From assembly GCA_903921325.1 (NCBI GenBank), contig CAIXPL010000037.1, forward strand, positions 413,621 to 477,620: DNA of 64,000 bases, written 5' to 3'. Below, piece by piece: positions 63,701 to 64,000 of this stretch. The notes beneath the pieces are model-generated. The model made no database searches. It saw nothing but the letters and a program-made list of their open reading frames with translations, and had not been told where the DNA came from. Source of the stretch: an uncultured Pseudomonadota bacterium. Its GTDB lineage: Bacteria > Pseudomonadota > Gammaproteobacteria > Burkholderiales > SG8-39. Each line of letters begins with the position of its first letter. Position 1 is the first letter of the stretch. The position numbers were made by a program, and so were the translations under genes.

Positions 63701-63845
63701 CATAACGCGAGCCGCGCAGCACCGCGTCCCAGCGCGACAGATCGCCGCGATCGCCGCGATCGCCGCGATCGCCGGGATCGCCGGGATCGCCGGGATCGCC
63801 TGCGACTTCACTACTGCCAGGGGGCGTCGCCATGGGCCGTTCCAT
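60783..63845 (-). CDS. glnE: Glutamine synthetase adenylyltransferase/adenylyl-removing enzyme
   Basis: GlnE attaches AMP to, and removes it from, glutamine synthetase under PII control. Both nucleotidyltransferase domains are complete: GMGKLGGGELNVSSDIDLIF (removing domain) and AYGKLGGKELGYASDLDLAF (attaching domain). The 1020-residue length includes two repeat-encoded stretches: GDP/GDR repeats near the N-terminus (about residues 15-35) and ten TPGN(S/P) units at 281-330, inserted between WERYAWMKAKVV and FVYRRYLDYDAIGAL, a point where relatives have only a short link. An ATG at 63833 is the alternative start. Confidence 0.96.
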   Translation of the reverse strand: MERPMATPPGSSEVAGDPGDPGDPGDRGDRGDRGDLSRWDAVLRGSRYAQRLLAARPDLARELRLAERAGWDRDAMQIALDPALIEDAKGLAHRLRDLRMRVMLRLIARDLAGLASLQEVMRTMSALAEVCLASALAHWTIWLEAEFGTPMAEGERQGLIVIGMGKLGGGELNVSSDIDLIFVYPRDGQTDGRRSIDNANFFQRLGQRIIAAIDEPTGDGRVFRVDMRLRPWGDGGPLATSLDALDQYFVVHGREWERYAWMKAKVVAAGPLAAKNLTKGGPTPGNSTPGNSTPGNSTPGNSTPGNSTPGNSTPGNSTPGNPTPGNSTPGHAVQATHDQPVPHPLTELAQSVREFVYRRYLDYDAIGALRSLHSQIRSEVRRRDLAEHVKLGAGGIREIEFIVQAQQIVRAGRDKVLQLRPTIAAIDALVARNVMAPTVAQDLLPAYEFLRRLEHRLQYLDDAQTHQLPTDPADRLLIAQTMGYAQLDQFEQALAHHRQRVEHHFSALFGQTGEPASASRPTHAALSALWHTTSTDEQAQALLAELGFGDPHEALRRLHATHSSARYRSVPATSQSRIDALIPWLIESCSGTALDQRVAQPVDPGVTLARMLNLVEAVAGRSAYLALLTERRDVLERIAGLMAASSWAANYLIRHPALLDEIILPRAEPPPDAGVFATELQAAIGLDDQDTEVAMDVMREQHHAQVFRLLVRDLSGSLELERLSDHLSALAEGVLEATVQQCWARLASRHREVPRFAVIAYGKLGGKELGYASDLDLAFLFDDPDPRAAEIYSRLAQRVVTWLSSRTAAGLLFETDLRLRPNGEAGLIVTSIEAFRRYQEESAWLWEHQAITRARACAGDRAIGEAFEAERLAILYRERDPADLIDPINAMRERIDAGHPNRSGLFDLKHSYGGMVDIEFTVQALVLGHAHAHPQLAANIGNIALLQSAGALGLADPALCDAAANAYRELRRLQHHLRLNDEAFARIAFERVAPLAQAGRALWSAVLGPRRAGYNSGLSS
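62856..63005. repeat. Ten 15-bp tandem repeats inside glnE
   Basis: Ten head-to-tail units of CCCAGGTGTCGAATT from 62856 to 63005; only the second and last units differ noticeably. On the coding strand each gives five residues (T-P-G-N-S). Near-identity implies recent expansion. Confidence 0.97.
63741..63802. repeat. Seven 9-bp tandem repeats in the glnE 5' region
   Basis: ATCGCCGCG is repeated three times and ATCGCCGGG three times, with a degenerate seventh unit, giving GDR and GDP tripeptide repeats in the first 35 residues of GlnE. Confidence 0.93.
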
Positions 63846-63882
63846 CTACAATGCGCGATAGCCGCATTCTAGGACGGTCTCA

Positions 63883-64000
63883 GTGTGCCGTCGGTCTGGT
63901 ACCTGCGGTTTCTTGTTCCGGAGTCCGTTCACGAAACTTTCCGCCCTGTCGGCGCTCCTGCGCGACTCATTGCGTCACCTGCTGCGTGCGTGCCGATCGG
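63883..64000 (+). CDS. Possible start of a divergent gene (YhdP/TIGR02099-like), truncated by the window
   Basis: The frame from a GTG at 63883 stays open to the end and reads KLSALSALLRDSLRHLLRA, resembling the N-terminal region before the first membrane helix of large YhdP/TIGR02099 proteins, which lie divergent to glnE in many Burkholderiales. Two other frames are also open over this short stretch, so the call relies on gene order. The actual start may be an internal TTG. Confidence 0.3.
   Translation, partial: MCRRSGTCGFLFRSPFTKLSALSALLRDSLRHLLRACRS

Noticed and set aside
1-64000. Prophage, insertion sequence, integron or genomic-island boundary
   Set aside because: No integrase, transposase, tRNA gene or flanking attachment-type repeats were found; composition looks even throughout.

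Overview
The window looks like chromosome from a GC-rich betaproteobacterium, most likely Burkholderiales. This rests on gene content and order: pgpA-pncC-recA-recX, ilvE followed by a small zinc-finger gene and waaF, birA-coaX, glnE at the edge, and a class A RNase P RNA. Coding density is high. I see no prophage, insertion sequence, tRNA, rRNA or CRISPR array. Genus cannot be fixed from the sequence alone.

Layout. 1-4.1 kb: end of thiL, then pgpA, pncC, recA, recX and a VIT/CCC1-type metal transporter, all overlapping or nearly so. 4.2-9.5 kb: a secreted PQQ alcohol dehydrogenase with a lanthanide-type metal site, its cytochrome c, and on the opposite strand a TonB-dependent receptor and a cytochrome b561. 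9.7-12.7 kb: an SNF2-type helicase that appears frameshifted and missing its usual N-terminal domain. 12.7-19 kb: alaS, an orphan molybdate-type binding protein, aroG and a GT39-type membrane glycosyltransferase. 19.2-26.4 kb: a tricarboxylate-transporter pair (tctBA) followed by an uncharacterised catabolic set: polysaccharide-deacetylase-like hydrolase, cysteine amidohydrolase, Asp/Glu-racemase-like protein, flavin monooxygenase and PEP-mutase/isocitrate-lyase family enzyme. 26.4-29.8 kb: SET-domain protein, acetyltransferase, corrinoid adenosyltransferase, and a three-gene cobalt-type thiocyanate-hydrolase / split nitrile-hydratase operon. 29.8-38.6 kb: glycolate oxidase glcDEF, an MsbA-like ABC exporter and transhydrogenase pntAA-AB-B. 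38.6-49.6 kb: squalene/phytoene synthase, hydroxyacid reductase, cbiX, ybiB, SnoaL-like protein, YheT-like hydrolase, phosphohexomutase, CMD-family protein, orphan UgpB-like binding protein, birA, coaX and rfaE2. 49.6-54 kb: a MerR-B12 (CarH/LitR-type) regulator divergent from an FAD oxidoreductase-DUF1365-cyclopropane-synthase-like operon, a probable light-responsive membrane-lipid module. 54-64 kb: BON lipoprotein, HIRAN protein, yraN, rsmI, pyrC, rnpB, waaF, zinc-finger protein, ilvE, glnE and the beginning of a further gene.

Two themes tie the window together. First, cobalt and corrinoid use: a Co-type hydratase/hydrolase, a corrinoid adenosyltransferase, a CbiX-type chelatase and an AdoCbl-type regulator all lie within 24 kb. 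Second, short tandem repeats are unusually common, both between genes and in frame inside essential or central genes (glnE twice, pyrC). Several gene ends (yraN, waaF, the ABC exporter) also have partial copies next to them. The strongest candidates for a closer look are the three-subunit scnBAC-like operon, the 19-26 kb catabolic cluster and the B12-photoreceptor lipid module.
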